Source: an uncultured bacterium (GTDB lineage: Bacteria > Bacillota > Clostridia > Lachnospirales > Lachnospiraceae). Taken from it: 33,004 nucleotides of DNA. The stretch is taken from positions 1 to 33,004 of the forward strand of contig CAMWUN010000041.1 of the NCBI GenBank assembly GCA_947177425.1, read 5' to 3'. The translations under genes were made by a program, and so were the position numbers. Below the pieces are notes generated by a model. That model had not been told where the DNA came from. It searched no databases and saw only the letters and a list, made by a program, of their open reading frames with translations. Of this stretch, positions 6,137 to 15,982 are shown piece by piece (the stretch's first letter is position 1; each line of letters begins with the position of its first letter).

Positions 6137-8263
6137 CTAAATGAGAATTTTTATATCCTTCACGCTGCTTCCCACCGCCAGCCTGCATCCTTCCATTCTT
6201 TCCTTCACTTCAATCTGCAGACTGCCGCTTTCGCCTGTTCCCAGATAAATTTTCCCAAATCCCACAAGTTCCTTTACCGGCCTCATTCCCTTAAGGCTTT
6301 CACCTGCCTTTGGCCGCTGTGGCATTTCTTCTGGACTTTCCGTCATCCGGTACACCTGAACCGTTTCCGCCCCGGCATATGGCCCTGCATTAGAAATCCG
6401 GCATGTCACATATGCCTTTCCATCCTTTTCCTGATACCGGGCATCCTCATAGACAAATTCCGTATAGGAAAGTCCATGCCCGAAGCAGAACCGGGGTTCC
6501 ACGCCAAATGTCTCGTTATAGCGGTATCCCACGAAAATCCCCTCCTGGTATGCCACGCTTTCTTCCTTGGCAAACTCCCCGATACAGTGTGCAGAACAGT
6601 CCGTATGTTTCTTATAAAAAGTCTCTGGCAGTTTCCCGGAAGGATTCACCTGCCCAAACAGAACTTCCGCCAGCGCATATCCCCCTTCCATGCCTGCATA
6701 ATAACTCCATACAATACTCTGTGCGCTTTCTGCCCATTCTCCCATCTCCACGGGACTGCCGCCAATCAAAACCACAATAGTATCGGGCCTTGCCTGCAAC
6801 AGTTCTCTTATCAGCGCATCCTGCTCATAAGGAAGCTTCATGTCGCTTCTATCCAGCCCTTCACTGTCATAATCATGGTTCAAGCCTCCTACAAAAATAA
6901 CCGTATCATATGCCCCGGCAAGCTTTACAGCCTCTTCCCGCAGGGCAGCACGTTCCTTAGACAGATTTTCTCCTCTGCGCTGGGTTTCTGTGCGTCCGCC
7001 CCCGTCTTGCAGGCTTTTTTCCTGCCAGTTGCCGTCGTCTTCTGCTTCCTTTTTGCCGCTGTCATATCCTTTGGAAAAGTCCACCTGTACATTACCGCCC
7101 AGCAGTCTCTTTATACCCATAAGGGGAGAAGTCTCATAAAGCGCCTTGATTTCCGCGCTTCCACCTCCGTTTGCGTGCATCCGCTCTGCATTTTCCCCTA
7201 CCAGCAGTACCTTTTTCATCTTTTCCGCAGAAAGAGGCAGACGATTCCCTTCATTTTTTAAAAGAATTATAGATTCCCTGGCCCCGTCCAGCGCCGCCTG
7301 CCTGTGTTCAGGCGTATTATAACTTCCTCTCTTACGAACCGCCTGCCCACTATCCCCTATCATATGGAGACGCTGCATAAGCATCAGGATATGGATTACC
7401 TTTTTATCCACTTTTTCTTCGGGAACAATTCCCTGCTCCACTGCTTTTTTCAACGGGTCAGCCATAAAGTATTCATCAAAATTGTCGGTTACGGACATTT
7501 CAATATCCAGTTCTGATACAGCCACCAGCTCTGTGTCATGGACGCCGCCCCAGTCGGATATCACCACACCATCATATCCCCATTCTTTCCGCAGAATCTC
7601 TTCAAGAAGATACCTGCTCTGACAGCAGTGCTCCTTGTAAATCCTGTTGTAAGCCCCCATAGCCGTAAGACTTCCTCCCCGGAGCAGACAGTCATAAAAG
7701 GCCGGGAGATAGATTTCCCTAAGGGCCTTTTCATCTATCTCCACATCCACCCAGAGCCTTTGAGTCTCCTGGTTATTAGCCGCAAAATGCTTTACGCAGG
7801 CCGCCACATCCCACTGCTGTACCCCCTGTATAAAAGGAACCGCCAGTTCCCCTGTCAGATAAGGATCCTCGCTGAAATATTCAAAGTTCCTGCCGCACAG
7901 CGGGCTTCTCTTAATATTAATACCCGGGGCCAGTATCACATCCTTGCCCCTTCCTCTGGTTTCCTCCCCCAGAACACTTCCCATGGCAAATGCCAGTTTC
8001 CGGCTCCATGTGGCCGCCAGTGCGCTGTTGCAGGGAAGGTAGGTCACATAGTCGTCCGAGCATCCGACTGCTTTCCAGTGATCCGGCTCAAATTCCTGCC
8101 GCACCCCCATAGGCCCGTCCGACATGACCAGCGGCGGAATCCCCAGACGCTCCACACCTTTTGTGGCAAAAAGATGGGCGCCGTGAATCATCCCGATTTT
8201 TTCTTCCAGAGTCAACTGCCCCGCAATGGCCGCAGCTTTTTCCCTCATTTCATTATCCTTCAT
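6137..8263 (-). CDS. Glycoside hydrolase family 3, beta-glucosidase-type
   Basis: 708 residues, no signal peptide. Order of parts: (beta/alpha)8 domain (about 10-300) with LVMSDGPMGVR, KHFAANNQE and the nucleophile Asp237 in VVISDWGG; alpha/beta sandwich (about 325-570) with the acid/base candidate Glu468 in YDSEGLDRSD; fibronectin-III-like end (about 595-708). Residues about 400-440 are a charged, low-complexity insert. SEG(L)DR supports a beta-glucosidase-type GH3. The ATG at 8263 is chosen because GAGGAT (8271-8276) is seven bases upstream; a GTG lies one codon earlier. It is the last gene of the operon, 143 bases after the alpha-xylosidase; the gap holds a small CAGGCA/TGCCTG hairpin (8387-8402). 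Expected job: removing glucose units exposed by the other enzymes. Confidence 0.9.
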   Translation of the reverse strand: MKDNEMREKAAAIAGQLTLEEKIGMIHGAHLFATKGVERLGIPPLVMSDGPMGVRQEFEPDHWKAVGCSDDYVTYLPCNSALAATWSRKLAFAMGSVLGEETRGRGKDVILAPGINIKRSPLCGRNFEYFSEDPYLTGELAVPFIQGVQQWDVAACVKHFAANNQETQRLWVDVEIDEKALREIYLPAFYDCLLRGGSLTAMGAYNRIYKEHCCQSRYLLEEILRKEWGYDGVVISDWGGVHDTELVAVSELDIEMSVTDNFDEYFMADPLKKAVEQGIVPEEKVDKKVIHILMLMQRLHMIGDSGQAVRKRGSYNTPEHRQAALDGARESIILLKNEGNRLPLSAEKMKKVLLVGENAERMHANGGGSAEIKALYETSPLMGIKRLLGGNVQVDFSKGYDSGKKEAEDDGNWQEKSLQDGGGRTETQRRGENLSKERAALREEAVKLAGAYDTVIFVGGLNHDYDSEGLDRSDMKLPYEQDALIRELLQARPDTIVVLIGGSPVEMGEWAESAQSIVWSYYAGMEGGYALAEVLFGQVNPSGKLPETFYKKHTDCSAHCIGEFAKEESVAYQEGIFVGYRYNETFGVEPRFCFGHGLSYTEFVYEDARYQEKDGKAYVTCRISNAGPYAGAETVQVYRMTESPEEMPQRPKAGESLKGMRPVKELVGFGKIYLGTGESGSLQIEVKERMEGCRLAVGSSVKDIKILI

Positions 8264-8406
8264 CACTCATATCCTCAACTTTTCATGTCCAGAGCATATG
8301 CGCCTGCAGCAGCATCAGCCATTTTGCAGACGCATAGCGATTCTTGCTGGCTGGTCAACGCCCACGGCAGCCGCCAAATATCCGTGCAGGCACAGTTGCC
8401 TGGGAA

Positions 8407-10734
8407 TCAGCATACGCCCCGGAGCGTCACATCCTCTTCTGTAAGCGCAAGAACCGTATCATTTCCCTGAATCTCCATATCTGCCCCCTGTGCATCTGCA
8501 AGAACACAGTTGACCAGACGCACCCGGCATCCTGCGCCGCCAGTCACATGACCTTTTATGGTTTGGCCCTCCTTTTCAAACCGGGCTCTCACCAGTTCCC
8601 CTCCCGCCTGATAAACAACCGTTTCCGCTGTCGTCTCAAGAGCAAAAACTTTCAGTTCCAGATTTTTCTTAAAGTCATAATCTGCATTTTCAAATGCAAT
8701 TCCTGCAGCTATGATGCTGTCAGCACGCACCCATAAAGGCACGGACAGGTAATCCTGCTTTTCGCATCTCCACTTACCCCCTGACACCGTCTCTTTCGTC
8801 AGATAATTTACCCATGTTCCTTCTGGCAGATAGTAACGGGCCATTCCTTCTTCATTGAAAATGGGGGCTGCCAGCAGGCAGTCGCCCTGCATATACTGCT
8901 TATCCAGATAACGGCAGTTATAATCCCCTTCAAATTCCAGCGCCATGCTGCGCATCATGGGAATTCCCGTCCGCGACGTAAGCACCGCCTGGCTGTACAG
9001 ATAAGGCATAAGTTCCAGCTTTAGCTTTGTGAAAAACCGCACCACATCCACCGCTTCCTCGTCATATGCCCATGGCACCCGGTAGGAATTGCTTCCGTGC
9101 AGACGGCTGTGGGTTGACAAAAGGCCGAAAGCCGCCCATCTCTTATATACATCTGGTGTGGATGTACTCTCAAACCCGCCAATATCATGGCTCCAGAATC
9201 CAAAGCCGCTGCTGGTAAGAGACAATCCGCCCCGCAGACTTTCCTCCATGGACTCATAGTCAGACCAGCAGTCGCCGCCCCAGTGTACCGGGAACTTCTG
9301 CCCCCCTGCCGTAGCGGAACGGGCAAACAGCACCGCCTCTTCTTTTCCTCTCTTTTTCTCAAGCACTTCATAAACAGTCTTATTGTAAAGGTACGTATAG
9401 AAATTATGCATCTTCACCGGATCCGCACCGTTATAATATACAGCGTCCACAGGGATACGCTCGCCAAAATCCGTCTTAAAGCAGTCCACGCCCATATCCA
9501 GCAGCTTTTCCAGCTTTTCCTGATACCAGCGGCATGCCTGGGGATTGGTAAAGTCAACAATTGCCAGCCCCGGCTGCCACATATCCCACTGCCATACATC
9601 CCCGTTTGGCCTTTTTAAGAAATAACCTTTTTCCATCCCCTCGTCAAACAGTGCAGACTCCTGTCCTATATAAGAATTAATCCAGACGCAGATTTTAACG
9701 CCCTTCGCCTTAATCCTTTGCAGCATCCCCTTCGGGTCCGGGAACACTCTTTCATCCCATATAAAGTCCGTCCAGTGGAATTCCTTCATCCAGCAACAGT
9801 CAAAATGGAACACCGAAAGGGGAATTCCTCTCTCCAGCATGCCATCTATAAAACTCATTACCGTCTTTTCATCGTAATCGGTTGTAAAAGATGTAGAAAG
9901 CCATAGACCGAAAGTCCACTGGGGCGGCAAAGCCGGCTTTCCGGTCAAATCCGTATACCGCTCCAGAACCTCTTTCATGGACGGCCCGTTTATAAGGAAG
10001 TAATCCAGACTTTCCCCTTCCACTGAAAAGCCCACTTTGCTCACCTGCTCCGTTGCCACCTCAAACTCCACCCTTTCAGGATGATTCACGAACACGCCGT
10101 ATCCCCGGTTTGAGAGATAAAAAGGTATATTCTTGTAGGACTGCTCCGTACTGGTTCCCCCATCCTCATTCCAGATGGAAACCGACTGGCCATTTTTCAC
10201 AAAGGGAGTAAAACGTTCACCCATGCCGTAAACCAGTTCATCCACAGAAAGCCCTAACTGCTGGCACATATAAGCATTGCCGGGCTTATCGTAGGGCAGT
10301 CCCTTCCAGTCCTTCTTTACATATGCCAAATCCTTGGCTGCGCTTCTTGTAAGCAGCTTCCCGTCTCTTTCATAAGTCATTGACCATTGTTCCATATCAA
10401 TCACAAGGCTTAAATGACCATTCCTGACCGTAAGCATTCCGTCTTTTTCGGTTACATCCAGTTTCTGGTCCCCGGGCAGGTTCAGTTCAAACTCCGGCGC
10501 CTTTTTCAGTACCCCTTTATAATGATAAGCCTGCACACGTATCACCTCGGGGCTGGGCGCGCTGATCCGCACTGTAAGGTTAATCCCTCCCAGTGTATCG
10601 CCCTTTTTTATAATCCGGGCTGTAGGCGCACACAGTACCACTTCCTTTTCGCCTTTTCTCACTTCGTAAACATGCTGCGGATAAAAACAGCCAATTCCTT
10701 CCTTAAATAACCAGCATCCGTTATGATATTTCAT
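8407..10734 (-). CDS. yicI: Glycoside hydrolase family 31, alpha-xylosidase (YicI-like)
   Basis: 775 residues, against about 772 in Escherichia coli YicI. N-terminal beta-sandwich (1-250), catalytic barrel from about 270 with nucleophile Asp422 in FKTDFGE and acid/base Asp488 in HWGGDCWS, close to D416 and D482 of YicI. FHFDCCWM (310-316) keeps the cysteine position that YicI uses to favour xylose over glucose; the neighbouring phenylalanine is Cys here. C-terminal beta domains follow. The ATG at 10734 was chosen over longer options because AGGAGG (10741-10746) lies six bases upstream. No signal peptide: cytoplasmic. The enzyme removes alpha-1,6-xylosyl branches from the non-reducing end of xyloglucan oligosaccharides. 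It lies 112 bases after the GH3-GH42 gene. Confidence 0.93.
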   Translation of the reverse strand: MKYHNGCWLFKEGIGCFYPQHVYEVRKGEKEVVLCAPTARIIKKGDTLGGINLTVRISAPSPEVIRVQAYHYKGVLKKAPEFELNLPGDQKLDVTEKDGMLTVRNGHLSLVIDMEQWSMTYERDGKLLTRSAAKDLAYVKKDWKGLPYDKPGNAYMCQQLGLSVDELVYGMGERFTPFVKNGQSVSIWNEDGGTSTEQSYKNIPFYLSNRGYGVFVNHPERVEFEVATEQVSKVGFSVEGESLDYFLINGPSMKEVLERYTDLTGKPALPPQWTFGLWLSTSFTTDYDEKTVMSFIDGMLERGIPLSVFHFDCCWMKEFHWTDFIWDERVFPDPKGMLQRIKAKGVKICVWINSYIGQESALFDEGMEKGYFLKRPNGDVWQWDMWQPGLAIVDFTNPQACRWYQEKLEKLLDMGVDCFKTDFGERIPVDAVYYNGADPVKMHNFYTYLYNKTVYEVLEKKRGKEEAVLFARSATAGGQKFPVHWGGDCWSDYESMEESLRGGLSLTSSGFGFWSHDIGGFESTSTPDVYKRWAAFGLLSTHSRLHGSNSYRVPWAYDEEAVDVVRFFTKLKLELMPYLYSQAVLTSRTGIPMMRSMALEFEGDYNCRYLDKQYMQGDCLLAAPIFNEEGMARYYLPEGTWVNYLTKETVSGGKWRCEKQDYLSVPLWVRADSIIAAGIAFENADYDFKKNLELKVFALETTAETVVYQAGGELVRARFEKEGQTIKGHVTGGAGCRVRLVNCVLADAQGADMEIQGNDTVLALTEEDVTLRGVC

Positions 10735-10846
10735 AATCTGCCTCCTCTGAATAATTATTGTATCTTCGCCATCAAAATTAAGTCCGGCGGGCTTTGCTAT
10801 CCTCATTATACATAAAAACTGCCGCTGCCGATACTATATTTTTCAA

Positions 10847-13800
10847 TCATAAAGCACTGTAAATTTGGGAGGAATTTACCTTAAGAATTGCTACTCCTTT
10901 TGCCGGAATTTCAAACTGTTCCCCGGCTCCATACCGTCTGCCTTCAAGCAGGGATTCCCCGTCAGCCAGAGCGGTCACTTTAACGTCCCGCTCCCCATGA
11001 TTGAGGAAAAATAAAAAACACATATTCTCCTTGCTCCGGGCGCAGATCTCCACACCCGGAATCTCCTCCCAGAGCGGCCGTACCCCGATTTCTCCGGCAA
11101 TTTTCCACACAAAATCTTTATAAAAATCCTCATCCCCCCTGGATGCCACATAATACGCACTGCCGCCGCCATATCTGTTCTTCGTCAGCACCGGCGCTCC
11201 TGCATAGAAATCTTTTTCATAAAAGGCAAGAGCCTGCGCTTTCCGGGTGTAAAGAATATCACAGAGCAGTTCGCATTCGTATGTTCTGCCGCCCCACCTA
11301 AAACTGTTTTTAACATTCCGGGGCAGAGCGTCCGTCTCCTCCACCCAGATTCCCAGCACGTCTCTAAGCTGCCCCGGATATCCCCCGGGCTGCACCAGAT
11401 CATGTTCATCCACAATCCCTGAGAAGAAGGTGGTGACAAAACACCCGCCGCCCTCTACAAACCTTTCTATCTTTTGGGCATAACCTTCCTTTACCATATA
11501 AAGCACAGGCGCAATCACCAGGGAATAGCCATCCAGCGAATCTGACACGGAAATAATATCCACTGGGATGTTTTTATCAAAAAAAGCATCATAATAACGC
11601 TGTACTTCATCCAGATATTTTAAATCACAGCTTGGCCCGGCGGAGTATTCCAGCGCCCACCAGTTGTCCCAGTCCACTACAATGGCTGCCTGGGCCTTCA
11701 CCCTGCTGCCCAAGGTTTCTCCCCCCAGCCTGCCAAGTTCCCGGCCTAACGCTTTCACCTCCCGGAATACCCTTGTATATTCATGTCCTGCGTGGTCGAT
11801 AACCGCACCGTGATACTTTTCGCAGGCCCCGATACTTCTGCGCATCTGAAAAAACAGCACAGAATCAGAACCATGGGCAAGCGCCTGATAGCTCCACAGA
11901 CGCATAACACCGGGGCGCTTCAGGGCATTATATGCAAGCCAGTTGGTAACGCTGGGGGTCTGCTCCATCAGCACAAAAGGTGCCCCCTGCTTCAGCCCCC
12001 GCATCAGGTCATGATTCATTGCCGCAGCCGAAGGCGGCGCTTCATTGGCAGGGTAATTATCCCAGGACGCAAAATCCAGATACCTGGCCCACTTGTGGTA
12101 GTCCAGATTCTTATAAAACCCCATCATATTGGTAGTCACAGGAATTTCCGGCGTCACAGCCTTAATTTCCTGATATTCCATCTTATAGCAATCCAGCACA
12201 GAATCGGAAAAAAACCGCTTATAATCCAGAGAAATACCCTGAAACGTCGTCCTTTCCCTTTCAAAATGTTCACTGAGCAGATTCGGCACAGGCACCTCCT
12301 CCCAGTCATAAAAAGTGTGCCCCCAGAAGGATGTGTTCCATACCCGGTTCAGTTCCTTTAGAGAATCATATTTCTCTTTCAGCCATTTTCTGAACCCTCT
12401 TTCACAATTCCCGCAGTAACACTCTCCCCCGTATTCATTAGACACATGCCAGGCTATGATATTATCGTATCCCTGATACCGTTCTGCCAGCTTCCGTGCA
12501 AGCCGGGAGGAATACTTCCTGTATATGGGGCTGTTAGGGCAGGAATTGTGTCTGTCCCCGAATTTCCTCTTCATTCCTTCAAAATTCGTGCGCAGCACTT
12601 CCGGGTACTTTCTGGCCATCCAGGCCGGATGCACAGCGGTGGAAGTGGCAAGAATCACCTGCAGATTGTTTTTCCTTACTAACTCCATAATCCGGTCCAG
12701 CTTGTCAAAACAATAGGTATCTTCTGAAGGCTGTAAAGACGCCCAGCTAAACACATTCAGCGTAACACAGTCAATCCCCGCCAGCTTAAAAAGACGCATG
12801 TCTTCTTCCCATACCTCCTCGGGCCACTGCTCCGGGTTATAATCACCCCCATAGGGTATTTTCTTAATCTTCTCCGAAAAACTTTTATATGCCGTCTTTT
12901 TTTCAGCGGCAAATGAAAAGCTTTCCAGTTCTGCGCCCCCCTGCAGCTCTATCCTGAGTTCCTTAAATACCTTAGGATTTTCCACCATATTCAATGGTTT
13001 TCCTGTGCCCTCACAGGCCGCCTGCCCTTTCAGATTTTCTCTCTTAACTGGCAGTCTGACCTTTGAAAACTCCTGCCTTATTCCCTTCCATGATAGGACT
13101 TTTTCCGTATCCTCCCGGCATCCCGCAGCCCTGCTCTCCGCTGCCTGATGCCCTTCGGCGCCTTTTTCCTCTTCCGTCAGAAACACCCTGATACTCCCCT
13201 GCTGGCTGCTGCGCAGGTTCATCACCAGATGGGTTTCCTCCCCTGTCCATGCAAAGCCCCGGTAAATTAAAACCGTCTTTTCCTCCGGCCTTAAAACGCC
13301 TACACAGCTTACCCCTCCGCCGGCATGACGCAGGACCGCATTTTCATAATCGTCGTAATGGTCAGCCGCCGTCCTCTTTACAGGGTCGCGCACAGAAACA
13401 ACATCACCCTTAATAAATGTCCTGTACTGCTGCTTCCCGTCTCCTGCAGTAACAAGATACTCTCCTTCTTCCACAATTTTGCGGCGCCCTGCCACATCAT
13501 AAACTGCCAGCTCCATACAGGGGATTTCCAATTCCACTTTCCGCTTTTCCCCCGGAGCAATATCCTTTAACCGTCTGAACCCAATCAGACGCCTGGCAGG
13601 ATGCCTGATACGTGACGGGGAAAGGCGCTTTCCATAAATCTGTACTACCTCATCTCCCCGGCAGTCCCCCGTATTCTCCACTTCCATATCTACATACAGC
13701 ATATCTCCCGACTGCCTTACCTGCAAATTCCCATATCCGAATTCCGTGTAGGAAAGCCCGTGTCCAAAGGGGTAAAGAACTTCCCCCTCAAAGTACTGGT

Positions 13801-15862
13801 AAGTCCTCTTCCCTTTGATAATGTCGTAATCATCCATATCCGCCAGTTCTTTCACCGTCCGGTACCAAGTAAGAGGCAGACGTCCCGATGGGTTTACTTC
13901 CCCAAACAATAGGTCTGCAGCAGCATTTCCCATCTCCTGGCTCCCTGTAGCCATCTGCAAAATGGCAGGAAGATGTTCCTGTTCCCAATTAATGCTATAG
14001 GGATAATTGGTAAACAGCATCAGCACAATATTGGGATTTACCTTATAAATTTCCTGCACCAGCTTTTCCTGAAAAGGCGCCAGAATCAAGTCTGTCCTGT
14101 CAATCTCTTCCTTACTGTTAATCATAGGGTTACAGCCTAAGGCAACGATTACTTTTTCCGCATGCCCGGCCAGTTCTGCTGCTTCACGGATGCCGTCCCT
14201 TACCAGTTCCTGTACAAAGCATACAGCTTCTTCTTTTTCCCCTGCCCTTAGGTATCTGTCCTTCTCATTAGCTGAATCCTGCATTCTTTCAGAAGTTTTC
14301 CCTCTTAAACTGTCCCCGATTGCAATTCCCCGGCCATCCCAGCCGTACAGCCGTACACCTTTATCTGTCTCCTCCATGCGGAAGCTTTCCTTCACAAACC
14401 ATCCGAAAGGCGCGTCCTTATCCGCTTTCAGGTATCCCTCATCATGAAGACTCACATATTTTTTCAGGGACGGCACATACAGGGTAGTACTGCCAAATCC
14501 CCAGTCATTCACCTCCAGAACAACTGCCCTCTGCGCATCTGTTGTCAGGACAAGCTTCTGCTCCCCGTCCAGCCCCACATACCGGCTTCCCACCCGGAGT
14601 TTACTCCATGGCAGGCCGTTGTCAAAAGGAATCTCCCTGCCCAGCAGGTTTTTCAGCCCCTGCCTTAATGTGACCCGATAGGGCGGCTGCCCGCCATACC
14701 AGTCCTGAAACCATGCATCCCCCACTGGCCCGGCAACAGCAATCCTGTCTGACCTGCCAAGAGGAAGGAAATTATCTGTATTTTTCAAAAGCACGCCGCT
14801 CTCCTGTGCCATTTTCCTGCTGATATCCGCCGCCTTTTCTGTATTTAAGTCTCCCTCTCCAATACCTGCATAGGGATTCTTATCCCTGTCATACAGCCCA
14901 AGACGGAATTTCGTACGGAAACTGTTGGTCAGAGCCTTATCTATATCCATCTCTGAAATCAGGTGGTTCTCATAAGCTTCCCGCACTGCCTTCTCTACGG
15001 TTTCCGGATCATCCGTAAAGCAGTCTGCCCCCGCCTTCAGGGCTTCTGCAACAGTCTCCCCATGACTTTTATAATAATGATGAAACTGCACTGTCTGGGT
15101 CATATCTTTGCCATCGCACACCACATGCCCTAAAAGCCCCCACTTTTCCTTCACCAGCTCCTTTACCTCATGGTTTAAAATAGCAGGAACACCGTTAATT
15201 TCATTATAGGCAGTCATCAGTCCTTCCGCCCGCCCCTCAGTAACTGCTCTCCTGAAAGGCTCCAGATAATATTCGTATTTATTCCGGGGATTAATGGAAG
15301 AAGATTTCCAAATCCTCCCCTCCTCTACATTATTTCCATAGAAATGCTTTACAGATGCCGCCATTCTAAGGTATCTGTCATCTGTTCCCTGCATACCCTT
15401 AATATAAGCGGAAGCCATTTTCCCTGCCAGAAGAGGATCTTCCCCGTACCCCTCCTCCGTTCTTCCCCAGCGCGGATCACGCTCCATATCTATGGTAGGC
15501 GCCCAGCGGCTTAGTCCGCCGTCCCCATTTCTGTTGAACAATGCCCTGGCCTCGGTGCCAGTCACCTCCCCCGCCTGCCTTATCAGTTCCGTATCCCAGC
15601 TTGCGCTCATGCCAATGGGCTGGGAAAAAGATGTTGTCCCGAATGCCTCTCCGCCGCTTCCCTGGTCATTTCTTGCTTCCACTCCGTGGGCTGCCTCCCC
15701 GCCAAAGGAAAATGCCGGGATTCCCAGCCGTTCAAGTGCCGGATGACGGGTGGAAAGAAAGGAAAACTTTTCCGCCAGAGTCATCTCGCCAAGCAGATAT
15801 TGTATTCTTTCCTCTATTGTTAAACTGGTATCCCAAAAAAGATTATCGTACTTCTTTTCCAT
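10847..15862 (-). CDS. GH3-GH42 fusion glycoside hydrolase
   Basis: A single open frame of 1671 residues with two complete catalytic modules. GH3 part: barrel (about 5-325) with DMERDPRWGRTEEGYGEDP, KHFYGNN and nucleophile Asp250 in VVCDGKDM; sandwich domain (about 355-690) interrupted by an extra beta-rich region (about 420-540); acid/base candidate Glu585 or 586; fibronectin-III-like domain (about 725-815). A CBM6-like region (about 830-990) holds a charged insert. GH42 part (about 998-1671): PYGGDYNPEQW start, acid/base Glu1143 in HVSNEYGG, nucleophile Glu1300 in LMEQTPS, and the four zinc cysteines 1108, 1148, 1150, 1153 typical of many GH42 enzymes. The start at 15862 has AAGGAGG (15868-15874) five bases upstream; a 10-codon-longer frame would read through it. 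No signal peptide. Predicted to combine beta-glucosidase/xylosidase and beta-galactosidase activities in the cytoplasm. Confidence 0.93.
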   Translation of the reverse strand: MEKKYDNLFWDTSLTIEERIQYLLGEMTLAEKFSFLSTRHPALERLGIPAFSFGGEAAHGVEARNDQGSGGEAFGTTSFSQPIGMSASWDTELIRQAGEVTGTEARALFNRNGDGGLSRWAPTIDMERDPRWGRTEEGYGEDPLLAGKMASAYIKGMQGTDDRYLRMAASVKHFYGNNVEEGRIWKSSSINPRNKYEYYLEPFRRAVTEGRAEGLMTAYNEINGVPAILNHEVKELVKEKWGLLGHVVCDGKDMTQTVQFHHYYKSHGETVAEALKAGADCFTDDPETVEKAVREAYENHLISEMDIDKALTNSFRTKFRLGLYDRDKNPYAGIGEGDLNTEKAADISRKMAQESGVLLKNTDNFLPLGRSDRIAVAGPVGDAWFQDWYGGQPPYRVTLRQGLKNLLGREIPFDNGLPWSKLRVGSRYVGLDGEQKLVLTTDAQRAVVLEVNDWGFGSTTLYVPSLKKYVSLHDEGYLKADKDAPFGWFVKESFRMEETDKGVRLYGWDGRGIAIGDSLRGKTSERMQDSANEKDRYLRAGEKEEAVCFVQELVRDGIREAAELAGHAEKVIVALGCNPMINSKEEIDRTDLILAPFQEKLVQEIYKVNPNIVLMLFTNYPYSINWEQEHLPAILQMATGSQEMGNAAADLLFGEVNPSGRLPLTWYRTVKELADMDDYDIIKGKRTYQYFEGEVLYPFGHGLSYTEFGYGNLQVRQSGDMLYVDMEVENTGDCRGDEVVQIYGKRLSPSRIRHPARRLIGFRRLKDIAPGEKRKVELEIPCMELAVYDVAGRRKIVEEGEYLVTAGDGKQQYRTFIKGDVVSVRDPVKRTAADHYDDYENAVLRHAGGGVSCVGVLRPEEKTVLIYRGFAWTGEETHLVMNLRSSQQGSIRVFLTEEEKGAEGHQAAESRAAGCREDTEKVLSWKGIRQEFSKVRLPVKRENLKGQAACEGTGKPLNMVENPKVFKELRIELQGGAELESFSFAAEKKTAYKSFSEKIKKIPYGGDYNPEQWPEEVWEEDMRLFKLAGIDCVTLNVFSWASLQPSEDTYCFDKLDRIMELVRKNNLQVILATSTAVHPAWMARKYPEVLRTNFEGMKRKFGDRHNSCPNSPIYRKYSSRLARKLAERYQGYDNIIAWHVSNEYGGECYCGNCERGFRKWLKEKYDSLKELNRVWNTSFWGHTFYDWEEVPVPNLLSEHFERERTTFQGISLDYKRFFSDSVLDCYKMEYQEIKAVTPEIPVTTNMMGFYKNLDYHKWARYLDFASWDNYPANEAPPSAAAMNHDLMRGLKQGAPFVLMEQTPSVTNWLAYNALKRPGVMRLWSYQALAHGSDSVLFFQMRRSIGACEKYHGAVIDHAGHEYTRVFREVKALGRELGRLGGETLGSRVKAQAAIVVDWDNWWALEYSAGPSCDLKYLDEVQRYYDAFFDKNIPVDIISVSDSLDGYSLVIAPVLYMVKEGYAQKIERFVEGGGCFVTTFFSGIVDEHDLVQPGGYPGQLRDVLGIWVEETDALPRNVKNSFRWGGRTYECELLCDILYTRKAQALAFYEKDFYAGAPVLTKNRYGGGSAYYVASRGDEDFYKDFVWKIAGEIGVRPLWEEIPGVEICARSKENMCFLFFLNHGERDVKVTALADGESLLEGRRYGAGEQFEIPAKGVAILKVNSSQIYSAL

Positions 15863-15891
15863 ACCTTCCTCCTTAACTGCCTGTGAATACA

Positions 15892-15933
15892 AAACAGGCC
15901 ATATTCCAGAATTTCCGAATATATGACCTGTTT
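15892..15933 (-). terminator. Stem-loop between binding-protein gene and GH3-GH42 gene
   Basis: Reading leftwards, AAACAGGTCATATATTC pairs with GAATATGGCCTGTTT with one mismatch and a two-base bulge, and the last arm ends in TTTT. It stands in the 120-base gap after the binding-protein stop. It could be a partial terminator that lets the transporter part be expressed more than the enzymes, or an RNA-stabilising 3' structure. Confidence 0.6.
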
Positions 15934-15982
15934 CCTTAAAAAAATTTATTCTGCTGCCTTTTCCTTTACAGCAATATTTATT

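Noticed and set aside
5975-7261. 428-codon open frame on the plus strand
   Set aside because: It lies antisense to the GH3 gene, is rich in His, Pro and Cys as expected for a shadow frame, and has no ribosome binding site or recognisable domain.
7538-8470. 310-codon open frame on the plus strand
   Set aside because: Antisense to the GH3 gene and to the intergenic gap; composition typical of a shadow of GC-biased codons.
15863-15892. Ten-codon extension of the GH3-GH42 protein
   Set aside because: It would translate through the strong AAGGAGG site, which instead serves the ATG at 15862.
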